A DNA stretch of 64,000 bases from Rusavskia elegans (taxonomy: Eukaryota; Ascomycota; Lecanoromycetes; Teloschistales; Teloschistaceae), in assembly GCA_011316305.1 (NCBI GenBank), contig SAUG01000034.1:1-64000 (forward strand). The letters run 5' to 3'. Under the pieces are notes generated by a model. That model saw nothing but the letters and a program-made list of their open reading frames with translations. It made no database searches and was not told the origin of the DNA. The position numbers and the translations under genes were made by a program. Positions 21,967 through 34,165 of this stretch are shown piece by piece; the first letter of the stretch is position 1; each line of letters opens with the position of its first letter.

Positions 21967-23077
21967 ATGAAGAATTTGGTGAGTGGAATGGCATTTTTTG
22001 GCACCCCATTTTCTGCGACAAGAACCATCCATCATGTTTTGATAGCTCATCTATGTCAGGATATACGTATAGCCGGCAAATACCAGCTTCAAAGGAGGAT
22101 TGGTGGGGGAGGCTTCGGCGATGTGTACATAGGTAATTCACATGCGAAGTGATGGAAGAGACTTCACAAGACTCATCGCTCTCTAGGAACTACAATCGAT
22201 ACTGGCGAAGACGTCGCCATCAAACTCGAACACGTCTGTAAAGATCAACCCTTCCTCGAAGCTGAAGTGGATGTCTATCGATCGCTCGCTGGTGGAATCG
22301 GTATTCCACGCGTGCACGAATTTTTATTCGAAAGCGAATATAATGTTATGGTGTTCGATCTTCTGGGACCGAGTTTGGAGGATCTTTTCAATTATTGCCG
22401 TCGCCAATTCTCCCTCAAGACGGTGTTGATGCTTGCCGACCAGCTTCTTCGTCGTCTCGAATATATTCACTCAAAAAACGTCATCCATCGCGACGTCAAG
22501 CCGGAGAATTTCCTGATGGGTATGGGCAGGTGTGGAAACCAGGTGTACGTCACTGATATGGGCCTTGCTACGGAACGCCGTGAATCTCAAATAAAGACCG
22601 ACCCTGCTGGTACCTCAAAACGACATCTGATCGGCACAGCACGTTTTGCCAGTATCAACGGTCATTTAGGTATTTGTGAGTGCCTACCCTCAGTTCTTGC
22701 TGCTCAAATGCTGAACACTATCCTCAGTGCAACATCGCTGCGACGACTTGGAGTCTCTCGGATACATGTTTCTCTACTTCCTTCGAGGCTCCCTCCCGTG
22801 GCAAGGTCTTAAGGCTGAAGATCAGACACAGAAGGATGAGCTGATCTTAGAGAAGAAGAGAACGATCAGTACGGAAGATCTCTGCAGAAACCTTCCTAAG
22901 GAATTCGAGTCTTACTTCGACTACATTCGCTCCCTTGAGTTTGACGAGACACCATCATATTCCTATCTGCGCAAGATCTTTCGCAATCTCTTTGTGCGAG
23001 AGCGCTTTGACAGCGATTACGTGTTTGATTGGACAATTATGGAATATTTGAGGCTTTTCCAAGCAGAGTTGACCTAG
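21967..23077 (+). CDS. Casein kinase 1-like Ser/Thr protein kinase
   Basis: Four exons join in frame: 21967-21978, 22060-22132, 22187-22675 and 22728-23077, giving 307 residues. The first exon is only four codons. Its donor GTGAGT and acceptor TATGTCAG are strong, and the join leads directly into the CK1 opening [11 protein letters not shown]. Reading through from ATG 21967 without that intron is also open. The glycine loop is [11 protein letters not shown], the lysine is in VAIKLE, and the catalytic loop is [12 protein letters not shown]. The activation segment begins TDMGLA, so the usual DFG is DMG. The CK1 signatures [10 protein letters not shown] and [14 protein letters not shown] are present. 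The chain ends just after the kinase domain, with no extended tail and no prenylation signal. Confidence 0.87.
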
Positions 23078-23704
23078 CTTGGTTTCGGTTTGAGGAAGGG
23101 AACCAGGTCTGACGACGAGATGAAGGCGCGATGTGAAAGTCCCACCGCAGTGATCGAAGACAACGTCCACATTCGAACAGCGGTTCGCGGACTTTCTCCG
23201 CTGGCCTCCTCTGGTCAAAAATGTCGTTCGTCAGCGATTACCTTGCGTTATAGTGATATATTGCAGTTATAGGAAGAGGAAGAGGAGGATATGTATATAT
23301 AATATGGTGTAACTGTAGTGCTCGTAATGTGCAAAAGGCTACATTGACGGATTGGTAAAGAATGAAGCCTAATTGGTTTGACGCTGGGGCCAAGAACTCT
23401 TGCAGCTACCTTAGTGTGGTGACGAGATGTCTAAAGGTGCAGCTGTTATTTTAGTAAAGCTCTTCCCCCCTCTCCGCACGTCTCCACCCTCCCTTCTATT
23501 ATCAATAATACCGTAGTTATCACCATATAAGGTTTTGCTTCAGTGAGATTCAAACCTTTCTTTTTTTTCTTATGTTCCCTTCCTCATTTCCTAGCTACAG
23601 AACTGAATTTTCGATCTAGTTAATACCATAACACCAACCGATCTCCCGCCTAAGCCTAAAGCATTTTCTTAATCTAGTATACTTCCCACCGTAGAAGGGC
23701 AGCA
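23078..23704. other. Intergenic region
   Basis: 3' flank of the kinase and 5' flank of the small CxxC protein. Pyrimidine-rich tracts occur at 23461-23600, as is common in fungal promoters. I see no gene. Confidence 0.5.
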
Positions 23705-24000
23705 ATGGTCAGTAGCATCGCACTTGCCTCTGGATCTTCACTCAAGAGAAACGATTGACAAATTCTTGCTCAATCAACCAGGATGCTCCAAAACCAAAGA
23801 CCCCGCTGGGTGAGGTGGAAAAGGTCTTCCCTCCACGTAACTCCCTAAGTTTGCACCGACTTGTTAAACGGGCAACCTTCACTTGCAGCCGCTGCAGTCT
23901 TGGAAAAACATCGAAGCTGGTGGCTTACTATAAGGATCAATCGGACGAGCCGTTGTGCAATGGCTGCTACGGGAAACTGCTTTCGGACTCAAAGGGATAA
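23705..24000 (+). CDS. Small CxxC/CxxC zinc-binding-type protein
   Basis: A 73-residue protein. The second exon (23782-24000) has no in-frame ATG at its start. An ATG at 23705-23707 is followed immediately by GTCAGT, and the acceptor CAACCAG ends at 23781, so the first coding exon would be the start codon alone. The core reads FTCSRCSLGKTSKLVAYY, then LCNGCYGKLLS. Two CxxC pairs about 26 residues apart are spaced to bind one zinc ion, and the KTSKLV and CNGCYG blocks recur in small fungal proteins I have seen but whose role is unknown. It lies 0.6 kb downstream of the casein-kinase-like gene on the same strand. Confidence 0.72.
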
Positions 24001-24282
24001 GGCGAAGTATCATGAAATTGTTCTCGACTTAGGGTTAGGTTTGGAGAAGATGTTGTAGCATGTGAACTTTGAGCTCGCGTGGCAGCTGCAGCAGTAGGCA
24101 TTCCTTTGTGGCTGGTCTGCACCGATCTTGTTGCTGGAGGAGTTGACGACGGCTTTCGCTTCAATGTTGCATTGTCAATGACCTGGCGATGAGGAGAAAT
24201 GTATTAGCTGAATTCAAGACCTATCTGAAAGTTGAAATTGTTGATCGCCACCTATAGAGTAGAAGTAACCCTGTGTTTTAGC

Positions 24283-24620
24283 TTACATGATCCCCAGCAG
24301 CGCTTTGATGGAGTATATTTCGATATGCTTTTTTGAGCGTAGGTGGGGGATGGATTGGGGGATCATGAGGATACCGACGGGGAGGATGGAGAAGAGGTGG
24401 ATGCTTATTGCCCAGCGGTACCAGCCGGTGCGGTAGTAGACCCAGTCGCCGGGGGAGATGGGGCGGGGAAGGATGGCGTCGAGGCGGAGGAGGGTGAATG
24501 TTAGCATGGAGGTTGCGGTCAGGAGGACTTGTTTGTGGTCAACGCGTGGTTTGGCTATCAAGGAGAGGGTTGGAGGGTCAGATGGACATATAGAGCCAGA
24601 GATTGTAGTTTTTTGCAAAA
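24283..24620 (-). pseudogene. DUF2306-like membrane protein remnant
   Basis: The frame contains YYRTGWYRWAISIHLFSILP, then a second helix and SIPHLRSKKHIEIYSIK. This resembles the first half of DUF2306 domain proteins, where a His-Arg-Ile-Asn-Gly motif and further helices should follow. Those parts are absent in all frames downstream, and the frame stops after LLGIM. No matching first exon is evident. It is most likely a truncated relic. Confidence 0.45.
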
Positions 24621-25940
24621 CCGAGACGTTTTGCTAGCTTTTGGGAGAACTTCGATGAGGGTTTCTTCGAGGAACCACTTTCTGGGGAGGGGTGTCGTTG
24701 CTCCTCCATGATAGACTTCGTTAATTCGTACGTGGTCGTAGAGTCTTATACCGTTGTCGGATGGAACGAAAGGAGATAAAGATAAAGGTCCATTTAACAA
24801 AAAAATTTGCCCCCTCAAATTTTGTGATTAGTACCGTGAAAGCTTCGAAATCAAGCACTGAGCCCAAAATGCAACGCAAAAGATGAGAGTAAAATTGCAG
24901 AGCAATATCCTCACACGAGATACTGACCATCCAAAGAAAATCAGCAGCCAGAATCCAGTAACCGTCGGCAGCTCAATTACTGCGCCTGCAAGCGGGGATA
25001 CTCCCACCGACCCTGCCCAATCACGAGAATACCCCATGTGGCCCGAACAGCGTACGTATCTGCATCTTTATAAGGGACATAGTCGAGCGAGTCTAGCTAC
25101 AGGTGGCTTATGCCAGAGACAGCCTCCTTGCTGCAGCAGAAGAGACGCTGTCTAGCGGTATGGTATTCATACCGGCCCGCGTAAAAATTGCAGCACCGAG
25201 CGGGAAGAGCTAGGGAGAAGGGAAGGCGGCCCGAATGAGCGAGGTGGAGGTGCGGATAGATTATGCAATGCTCGTCGATGTAGTGTTACCATGGCTGCAG
25301 CGTGCAAGACAGAGAAGGACAAAGCGGACCGCGTGGGCTACAGGGATGTGGCGTCAGGTGGGTGCCGGTGGTGGAGGTGATGGATGTGTGGGTATTGCAG
25401 GCTCTATCCTCGGCTTGTACTCTCGTACAACAATAAGATGCAGTGATTCTACTCATCTATTGATATCCACACGGAAAGCTGGATCAAGTCTCCTGAGGGC
25501 GAGGGTCGGAGATCTCACTGCGCCGACTTGAGCTTACGCGTTGGTTGACCTGTGCTAAAGCTAGCATGTCGAGAGTAGAAGTCGGCTTCAGTCTCTTTAT
25601 GTGGAACGGTACCGTGAGCTTTGCCGAACGTTCAATCCTCAGATGTGGTTGTAGCTATTTTTGATATTGGGAATATAACCAGTAGCGACTTCAAGGTCTG
25701 TCTTCGACTTGGAGAGATTGATCTCAACTATTGGATAGGGAGAACGATTTCCCAATCATCGAGTGCAATGACAAGGCTCGATACTGAGAGCAGGAGATGC
25801 GTACATGTGAATGCCTACATAGTCTATGTGTTTTAGGATGGGACATAAACGCCTATCAAATGCTCGCTTGCAAATTGTTCGTCTCAACAGTTTCACCTAT
25901 AATCACCAATCTTCTTACCTGCACGCGCAACATTGATGAT
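24621..25940. other. Gene-poor region
   Basis: About 1.3 kb of short overlapping frames without a recognisable motif. A minus-strand frame at 24828-25037 is hydrophobic but unplaced. The right end is the 3' flank of the second MFS gene. Confidence 0.45.
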
Positions 25941-27939
25941 CTAAACAGCCGCGGTAGCAGTCATGAACAACTTCTGCCTCTGTACATGCGTGTTAGTAGT
26001 TTTCAAAACCAGATTGTAGACCGACCACTTACTGGGAGGAAGAACGCCAGGATGAATGCCAATGCGCCACCAGCGATGATGATGACATAAACCTTATCCA
26101 GCGACTGGATGATAGCCTCGACGACCCTCGCTCTTGTGGCCTCATCCAAAGTCTCGAAAATCGAGCTGCTTGTCCCAGCGATAGCCCCTTCCACCTCGGT
26201 TTCCGAGACGCCGACAAGGATTGGTGTCACCGCTTTGATAGCCTCGTTATTGAAGATGGTGCCAGCCACAGATAGAAACAAGACGACGCCAATATTTTGA
26301 CCAATGCTGATGAATCCAATAGCGTTGGGAATGTCCTCGGGATCGACGAGCGCTTGGGAAACACCGTAGCTAGCTTGGAGGAACGAACCCGTACCTATAC
26401 CGATGAGAACACTGTAGCCGTAAACGGCGGACGCGGACGTGTTGGAATCGAGGGTGTCTATTTCCACCGTCAGATGCTGGAGGGTCAATAACATAACCAT
26501 CGACGTACACATTAGGATCGAGCCGACAAGGATGAGGGCACCGCCGAAGAGATACCATGGCATGTAGTAACCAAATTTGGCCATCAACCCTCCGTTGAGC
26601 AATGCAAAGAGCACAAGCATGCAGATAAAAGGTAGCAGACGGACCGCTGCCTTGAGAGCCGAGTCGCCCTATCGATGTGTCAGACTGCTCGAGTACATCT
26701 GATCGAGACCGCACTTACCAAAGCGAACTGAAAGAACAACGGAATGTAGTACGTAGGTGTCTGTCGAGCATTAGCTCTACTAGATGCATGTCATATCGAA
26801 CGGTTCTACTTACGAAGGTGCAACCGGATGCGCAGAACATCATGACTTGCAGGATGACGAGGACCGGTCTCTTCAAGAAGTGCGTAGGGTAGAGCTTGTG
26901 CGGGGCCAGTACGAATGGATGATACACCTGAGTAAAGCAGAAAGCGACGAAGAAGACGCCGCCAAGCACCCAGAAGGTAATCTCGGGACCTGAGTTCCAC
27001 TCGTAGTGGGTGCCGGAAAAGCTGACAGCCTGCGGGTTGGTCAATTTCCATCGCACAAGCAAGGGAAGGTTGTATTTCCCACCATGACGAAGCAGATGAT
27101 AAAGACGTTGAAAACGGCGATTCCGAACCAGTCGGTCATCTTCAGTATCTTCTCCTTCAGGGGCACCCCCACTTGCAGGTCAATGCTTGGGAGCAGAAGG
27201 AAGAAGGCGGGGGCAAATATGGCTCCGATGACCAGGTTAATGTAGAAAGCCCAACGCCAGGTGGCGCTGCTGTCAGCAAATGCCCCTCCGACCTGGATAT
27301 TCGTCAGTCTCATCGACGTCCATGGTCAGACGGTCTGAATCATACCACTGGCCCAAGCACAGTACCGACACCCCAAACCAAACCGGTCGATCCCATATAC
27401 ACCGGTCGCTCTTGCATGCTGGTGGTGACGGACAAATACGTGAGACAACCAACATACATGCCGCAGCCACCAACACCAGCGATGGCGCGTCCAACGATGA
27501 GAGCATTCATGGTGTTTGCTCCACCGCACAGGGCGGATCCAACCTCGAAGAGGAGGACATGAAAGATGTACAGCCATTTGATGTTGAAGACGCCGTAGGC
27601 TTTACACCACGGTAGAATGGTGGCGGCAGAACCTAGGGCGAATGCTACGCCGAGCCAAGCCAAGGTGTCGATCTCGTCAAAGCGTTGGAAGATTGCAGGC
27701 TGGACATCGGCAACAACGGTATTGTCAAGACTGAAAAGGAAAGTGGATGACAGGATGGAAGCAACGACAACAGTCCATTTCCAACCATGGACATCTCTGG
27801 CTGATGGGACTTTCTCTGGGGCCGTGTCACTTCCATCTGAAGTTGCCATTTCAATATCAGTGTCAGGTGAGTGATCCCTCAGCGGACTATCCTTGTCGTT
27901 GGAATGTTGGGTGGTGAAGACTTGATCTGGAACATCCAT
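25941..27939 (-). CDS. MFS exporter, DHA2/14-helix type (cluster transporter)
   Basis: Six exons join in frame: 27939-27346, 27292-27083, 27029-26814, 26760-26719, 26668-26033 and 25979-25941. They give 578 residues. After a charged cytoplasmic N-terminus the first helix leads into FSLDNTVVADVQPAI, the DHA2-type motif D1. LAWLGVAFALG, GRAIAGVGGCGMYVG, the GTVLGPVVGGAFAD motif C equivalent and ATWRWAFYINL follow. The last exon encodes only the 12-residue tail. Every intron has a good GT and AG, and no stop or frameshift is visible. It lies 0.66 kb from the 3' end of a ruined flavin monooxygenase gene on the same strand and next to a ruined polyketide synthase, so it was probably the exporter of that cluster. 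Confidence 0.9.
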
Positions 27940-28602
27940 GGCTAGATCGCGGAGGTTTACGGAATTGTAGGTAAGAAGTCACCTATGTAGGAGTGAGAAG
28001 AGGATGAGCTTCTCGGTGGCTGTAAAGTCGTTGTTTGTCTAGCACTGATCGTGGGCATGTTGAGGTTTTGTTCTGTGCTGAATGACGGACGAGGGGTCCG
28101 AAAAGCACGGGCTTCGTATTGTTCGCCGGTGTCATATTCGCGGTGCTCTGACCCCAACGTAGTGGAACCATTCAAGTCTGGACAGAATCCTACGCTGCGC
28201 ATCACAATGGCAACTATCAGATTGCATTCATTCATTGAGGAAAGTTTGAAGTGCGGCCCGCACCTCCGTCCTTGCATATCTGACTAAGCAAACCTTTTAA
28301 GGTAGACTGAGGTAGACCAATCAAATCCTTGGCGCCCTTCCATTGACCCCTACCCCTTTCTCTAGCAATTCATCCAAATCTAAATGCAGCGCCTGCCACA
28401 TCCATCATCCGTCTGACTTGTCGCTCAACAGCGGGAAAGAAGTCCAAGTCCGATCCCGGTGAATATGCTACCAAATCGGAGGATGTCCTGCTGACATAGA
28501 ATTGCGGCCTCAATGGCCCTTGACTCTCCTCAAGGCGGTGGGATTAAACCGATTGAAGTGCCGGTACGTGTCGTCGTCCAAGCTGATGGCCCCTTTGCGC
28601 CT
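27940..28602. other. Intergenic region
   Basis: Upstream region of the MFS gene and 3' flank of the flavin monooxygenase pseudogene. I see no gene. Confidence 0.5.
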
Positions 28603-30724
28603 TTATGCCGCCAGGTACTCGTCAATCAATCCGTTATAATCTCGGGGGCGATACGAGGCAAACATCTCCGCGATTGGATTGCTCTTGCGGTTCGTCTTTA
28701 TGCCCAGGTCTTTGGCTAAGGTGTCGATGTACTGCCCAGGTTCATCAGCACTTTGATACAGGGCAGTGGGAAGGGCGGGATTGCCACGTACCGCAAGGTA
28801 ATCATATATCGAGTACGCATTATCTGCGTCCTTGCTCAAGGTACCGCTTTCCAGTCCATGCCTTCCAGAGTGACACTTCTTCTTCCATCTGCTTCTGACA
28901 CGGCAGCTGGAGTCGTCCTAGCTTGCAATGGAGTTCCGAGTCAGCATGCTTGACATGATCAATACAAGAGTCTTAGGAGTACGGATGGGTCTGACATCGG
29001 AATATGGCTCATCCAGTGGCTTGCAAGTGCGTCCAAGACCTCCACTGTCACCAGCGTAGGTCTCGGATACCTAGCTTGCCAGGGATGACTGTAAAGCCAG
29101 GTGGTATCGAGGTAAAGTAACTCGGAAAACTACTTACATCCATGCCACGCCCCACAGTGCCTGGAACTCGGCACTAGTGGCGTGTACACCGAATGAATCT
29201 GACTCGGGAAGAACAATGAACGATCCCTTTGGGCTGCCATAGACGGAGAGATTAGACGGCGGTAGAGTCTCCAAGGTCGTCGCTCCGAGCTCGACACAAC
29301 AGTGTCCGGTGGGTTCGCAAGGATTGGGAGCATTTGATTCACTTTGTCTTCCGCTTGCGCATCGAGCTTCTAGCACTTGATGCTGTGGTCCGCTTTGGAG
29401 GGTAAGCCATACTGCTCGCGCGGCTTTTCCCTGAAGGTGCCTAAGTTATGGGTCCACGCAGTGCAGAGAATGACGCAATCTGTCTCAAGCATAGTCCCAT
29501 AGCGGAGATTGACTTGGTTGTCGTCCGTAAGGAGCTGATGTTGGTCCGATGAACGGTGCAATCGCCGTTGTGAAATACCTTTCCGAAGTCGGGTACACTT
29601 GCAAGACCAAGCCCGGACTTGCACCAGAAGATTCTGCTTGTATTCATCAGCAGGGGATAGTATCCAGAATCTCGAATGATCTCACCCGTATCCGCTAGGA
29701 ATTGGTCTGAGCTTTTTGGAGTTCTCGGTTTTGTTATAATTAGCATGATGCTCGGCCGCTCGTTTTAGGTTTCTCCGGAATTTCATAGTGAAAGCTCGGC
29801 CTATTCTAATCGTGTGCAAAAGTTCGTACCAAATACCGGACGTGTTAAGGAGAGCTACAACCTCGACCGTCAGTTTATCTTTGAACTCGCCAATAATGCA
29901 ATCAAGATCAATGTAGCTGCAGATGGCTTGACGTATGAGGGCCGAAGGATGCTAGAGCTCTGGTAGCCATGACGTCCACTGTGTTGGAAATACCAAGAAT
30001 CCGGGGAGGCATGATGGCATGAGTTCCGGAACCATCCTCACGAATGATCCAGTCAAGCTTCTTACCGGCCTTGAGAAGGAGAAAGACGGAATCATAGGCC
30101 GACTTTGCAGCACCAAGGACCACAACGCGGTCGGTTGCAGGGCTTTGCAGAGTCTCGAATGAGATGCCCACCTGAGCAGAATGGATGATGGGTTCATTGA
30201 AATTCTCTTTCGGCCAGGACGGAGTGTATGAATCTGAAGAAACACCGCTCGCAACGATGAGATTTTGCTTTTGATGCCGTCGGCGTTCTTGATGTCCAGT
30301 CACCACATTCCACTGTCGGCCTTCTCGATATAGCTGACGGTGGTATTAAGTCGAGTTCTGCGGACGAGGTCATGGTCCTTGGCAATGTCGTTCAGGCAGC
30401 CATGGATGGTGTTTCCAGAGATGTAACGGCCAGGGTTCAGGCCTTCCTTCTTCATGGGGTAGAAGGAGTATTCGAAGAGGCCATGGCCGACTTAAGCGAA
30501 GGGATTGGGATAGATCCTTTCTTTGCTCCAGACACCACCAATCGAACGGCCATTGTCCAGGATGAGGAGCTTGGTATGAGGAGCCAGTCGCAGGTAGGTG
30601 GTTGCAGTGATCAGGCCGTACCAGCCTATGATAGAGACTCGGACGGCTATGTCAGGTAGTGTGAAAGCGTGAGCAACTCACCGGCGCCAATGATGACAGC
30701 ATCCAATTGTTCCTCGGCAGCCAT
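28603..30724 (-). pseudogene. Flavin-containing / Baeyer-Villiger-type monooxygenase, degenerate
   Basis: The start at 30724 gives MAAEEQLDAVIIGAG, the FAD-binding Rossmann fingerprint, with a GTGAGT donor inside the glycine motif. Downstream, scattered frames align in order with fungal flavin monooxygenases: GWYGLITATTYLR, GGVWSKERIYPN, GLFEYSFYPMKKEG, ATD-like VASGVSS, VVVLGAAKSAYD, GKKLDWIIREDGSG, LILC-like VILCTAWTHNL, RPWRLYRRLISPSMAAQ and FASYRPRDYNG near the stop at 28603. The reading is broken. A TAA follows YPNPFA where the family has Gln, a TGA follows ADSGMW, there is a frameshift near 30270, and the frame changes several more times between 29.9 and 28.8 kb. It would have oxidised a pathway intermediate; it is now dead. 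Confidence 0.85.
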
Positions 30725-31352
30725 GACGAGTGCAGACGAGGCAAGAAAGTACAGGTGAAGGAACAATTAAGCTATGAGACAGGTTCAAAGAATCAAATAA
30801 ACGACACGGCTCAGACGGAGGAAAGGGGTTCTAAGAAGATTTTGCACATGAAAATACTATTGATGATATGATATGGTATGATCAACCTACGGCGGACTCA
30901 GTGTTCCGGAATACTACGCAGAAGTCCATGATAGCGTTGAGAAGGTCAATTGGCCGAGGGATGCCATGCTTCGTGATGCACGGAGACATTGCAACGCATC
31001 ATTAGCTGCGGAGCTCGTGAGCGTCCGTCGGCACAGTAAGCAGATTGTATAGTCTGCCGGGTCTAGAGTACATGGTGAAGGTACTCCCAATTGACCAGGG
31101 CGTCAACGAAAACCCCGTCTCCATCAAAAGGACGGGAGGACGGGCCGGGGAGAAAGCATCGCTGTGTGTCTTGGCACGCTAAACCTTAAATCCACCTTCA
31201 GCCCCCTTTCTTTTGCTATCATCGTCGAATAGTCGGCCACCGCTGGAGACATCAAGGCTAGCCCCGAAGCAGCTAACCATGCCGCGCCTTCTGCCACTCT
31301 TTCAGCCTCCGCTTCTGTTTCCCTCCTAGCCTCCGTATCTTGTACAGAAACC
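30725..31352. other. Divergent intergenic region
   Basis: Upstream of both the monooxygenase relic (minus) and the membrane-protein relic (plus). I see no gene or RNA. Confidence 0.45.
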
Positions 31353-31360
31353 ATGGATTC

Positions 31361-32845
31361 ATGTCTGCTAGTCGTGTATATGAGATCAAATCATGGAAAT
31401 CCGAACTTCTTGCCGAGCATGTTTCTCGTTCGTCAATGACTCGCACCATTTACCTTGGAGGCCTTGTCTTTGCTACTTTCCCGAGCTCTATCTTGAGTCC
31501 CTCATACACAACGACAAACTCAATACCATCATCCTCATTATGTGTTATTAATCTTGGCATCTCACATCCACCCACCATAGTGCACTCTCCAAATCCCTTC
31601 CTCCTCCTCTCACTCGCAGATTTCTATCTCCTCTGGGTAAACATGTACCTCAACGGCACCATCGACGCCTTCGACCTCGCAACAAAAGCTGGCGTTGACC
31701 CTAACGGTCGTATGCTCCTCAAATCCTTCACCGAATGGAAACGTCTGGACCTCAACATAGCAACGCTCGTACACTTCTTCGACAGCATGACCAATGGTTA
31801 TGATCCCGGTACGAAATTATTATTCATGCATGTTGTTTCGACGTTACATACCGCCATCATCTGGTTTATGCTCGAAACACTTCTCCGGACCCCAAATCGA
31901 TTTCGCTGCTATCTTACGTCCCATACTCAGTTTTTACCCATCCATATTTTCGCCCAATGACCACCTCAAACACACAAAGCAACTGACACCAAACCCAAGA
32001 CCAGCCTTCTGGACTCTCCTCTGGAATGCTTTCGGCACAGGCTGGATTCTCCCCTTTTCAATCCATATCTACCTCCAAGCCCCCACATCGATTACAAAGC
32101 CTACGAAAATAATCCCCCTCGCCTACGCTAAAGCCCTCCTCCCTACAATGTCAATAACCTCCTACCTCACCGCAACAACCATGTTCCTCTCCCCTGTCCT
32201 CACCACCAGCATCCACCAACACCAACCCCTGATCACGTCGCTGCAACTCGCACCGCTATTCACAGTAATCGTCCAAATTACCATCGCCTTCTTAATCACC
32301 ATGTTCCTCCCACCACAATCCGACAATCAACAAACCGCTCCCTCCCCTTCCGCCGTGCGAATCGAGAAACAACAACCCGATCCTGAACCCTCACAAAAAC
32401 CTCCCTCCTCCTCTACTCCCTCTTCTCCGCCTCGAGCCACATCTACTGCCTCCTCACCACCCTCCTTTCCTCCCCATCATCCTCCCATCTAATCACCTTT
32501 ACCCACGTCTACATCCCCTCCCCCACATCCGTGCACCCCAACTCCGCAGACATAATCGCCCAAGGCGCCTCCCTGTTCATGTAATACGATAACATCATCA
32601 TCAGCGCCACTTGCGCGCTTTTGTGCTACATAGTGGTGAGTCCACATCTTGACTTGGGGGCCACGAGTTCAAAGTTGGGGCTGGCGGTGGAGATTGCCGT
32701 GGCAACGATCCTCTTAGGGCCAGGGGCGGTGGGGAGTTTGGGATTTGTGTGGAGGGAGGGAAAGAGGAAGGCGAGGGAGGGGAAGGGGCAGGCGAGTGAA
32801 GAAGAGGGGGTGGTTGGGAAGGAGAAAAGTATGCGGAGTTGGTGA
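31361..32845 (+). pseudogene. Multi-pass membrane protein, degenerate; possible pathway cyclase
   Basis: Three plus-strand stretches fit one polytopic protein. The first (to about 31890) has FLLLSLADFYLLWVNMYLNG and helices ending WFMLETLLR. The second, in another frame, has FWTLLWNAFGTGWILPFSIH and further helices to about 32325. The last runs to SMRSW at 32845. The frame changes near 31.9 kb and again near 32.4 kb, and a TAA at 32583 follows SLFM, just before YDNIIISATCALLCY. The layout recalls integral-membrane terpene cyclase-like proteins of fungal meroterpenoid clusters, but that is a guess from helix pattern and neighbourhood. The 5' end is not fixed; the ATG at 31361 is only the first in-frame one. 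Confidence 0.6.
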
Positions 32846-34165
32846 ATAAAGATCGTGAGATGGGTTGATCCGGATTCAACGGCAAATCCCATGAAAACGA
32901 GGGATTTAACTTTCATGTTTTCAAGTCTCGGACTAAAAATGTCATGAGTTAGAAGGCTAGCAGTTTTATGGTGAAGAAAGGAATACCCTCTAGGCAACTT
33001 CATGCCTCATAGTTGGGGGATCTCGATTCCGGAGAGGAGAGCGGTCTGCGTTACAGATTATGGGCGATACAACCACCAGCACTCTTCCCCTCCCCTATTA
33101 CAATCCAGCCCGAAATCCTCAGTTATTCCAGAAAAGACTCCCTCGAGCCGAATAGGCCAACCCTGGCTACCCACCGGAAAAATTACGCATCTCACTTCAT
33201 TCCAGCACCAGACGCTGCAGCGCTTCGAACCGAGGCATTCACCGACGGGCTAATAGGTGAAATCGGAACATCCAAATCCTGCCAGGTTCACTTCCCAGGA
33301 CCCAATTATCCAGCTCATACCGACCGCGTGAGATCCTATCCGTCGATTCGGTAAGTGGAGAGTTCTGACCGATTGGCTGGTTCAGCCACGAGGTGAGTGT
33401 GCAGGTTGTAGGAAATAGGTAATTTGGGCCATGCGCATCGCGTCCATTCGGTTGGGCGGAGGTCGTTGATCGATTGGTTCTAGTCGAGGGATAGATTAGG
33501 TGCAGGATAATGCTCCGTAATTATCCACCTGGCGAGAAGACATTCCGAGCTGAAGCGAATTGTAGCGTCTTTTGTCCGGCCCGCATTGCAGTGCGGTGCA
33601 ACGTTTCTCATAAATGCGCGAGCTCGATTGTGCGTAGGACATGTGAGGAACCGGTCCCAGTAATCAGGTTGCACGTGCTTGTTGCTTCGATGTTGCGGGT
33701 TCCTACAGCCAGGGTCTGTCCGGTCAGAAATGGGATCATATTCCACTTCGCCGTTTCGTATAGGCAGATCCCTGTCACTCGCATGGTTGTTTGACCGTAC
33801 AGACAGCCACCATTCATTCGGTCCGTATCCGAGGAGGAAGGATTCTGAAAGCCATGATGTAACGTTTCGAGTGGGGAGTGACACGGGAGAGATGAGATAA
33901 ATCTGCATGTCTCGACTGCATCCTTCCTTGGCTTTCGGAGTATTGTAGCAGGATTGCATGATATGGTAGTCTTGGTCCGTATTGCAGCGCCTAACACCAG
34001 CCTTATGCATACCTGCCTGGTCAGGCGATGTTTGAGGAGAACGCAGGCACGGTCCGCGTTGTAATCATAGTGGACATGGGTGCACTAATGCAGATTGGTC
34101 GTTCGGCATCCTTGTTCGGCACGTTGAGGATGAGATAAGATCGCATGACATGGCGTAGCCATAGC
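32846..34165. other. Gene-free stretch left of the inverted PKS fragment
   Basis: Frames at 33002-33354 (+) and 33480-34010 (-) have no motif I recognise. Before the inversion described below, the right end of this stretch would have been the far upstream region of the polyketide synthase. Confidence 0.45.
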
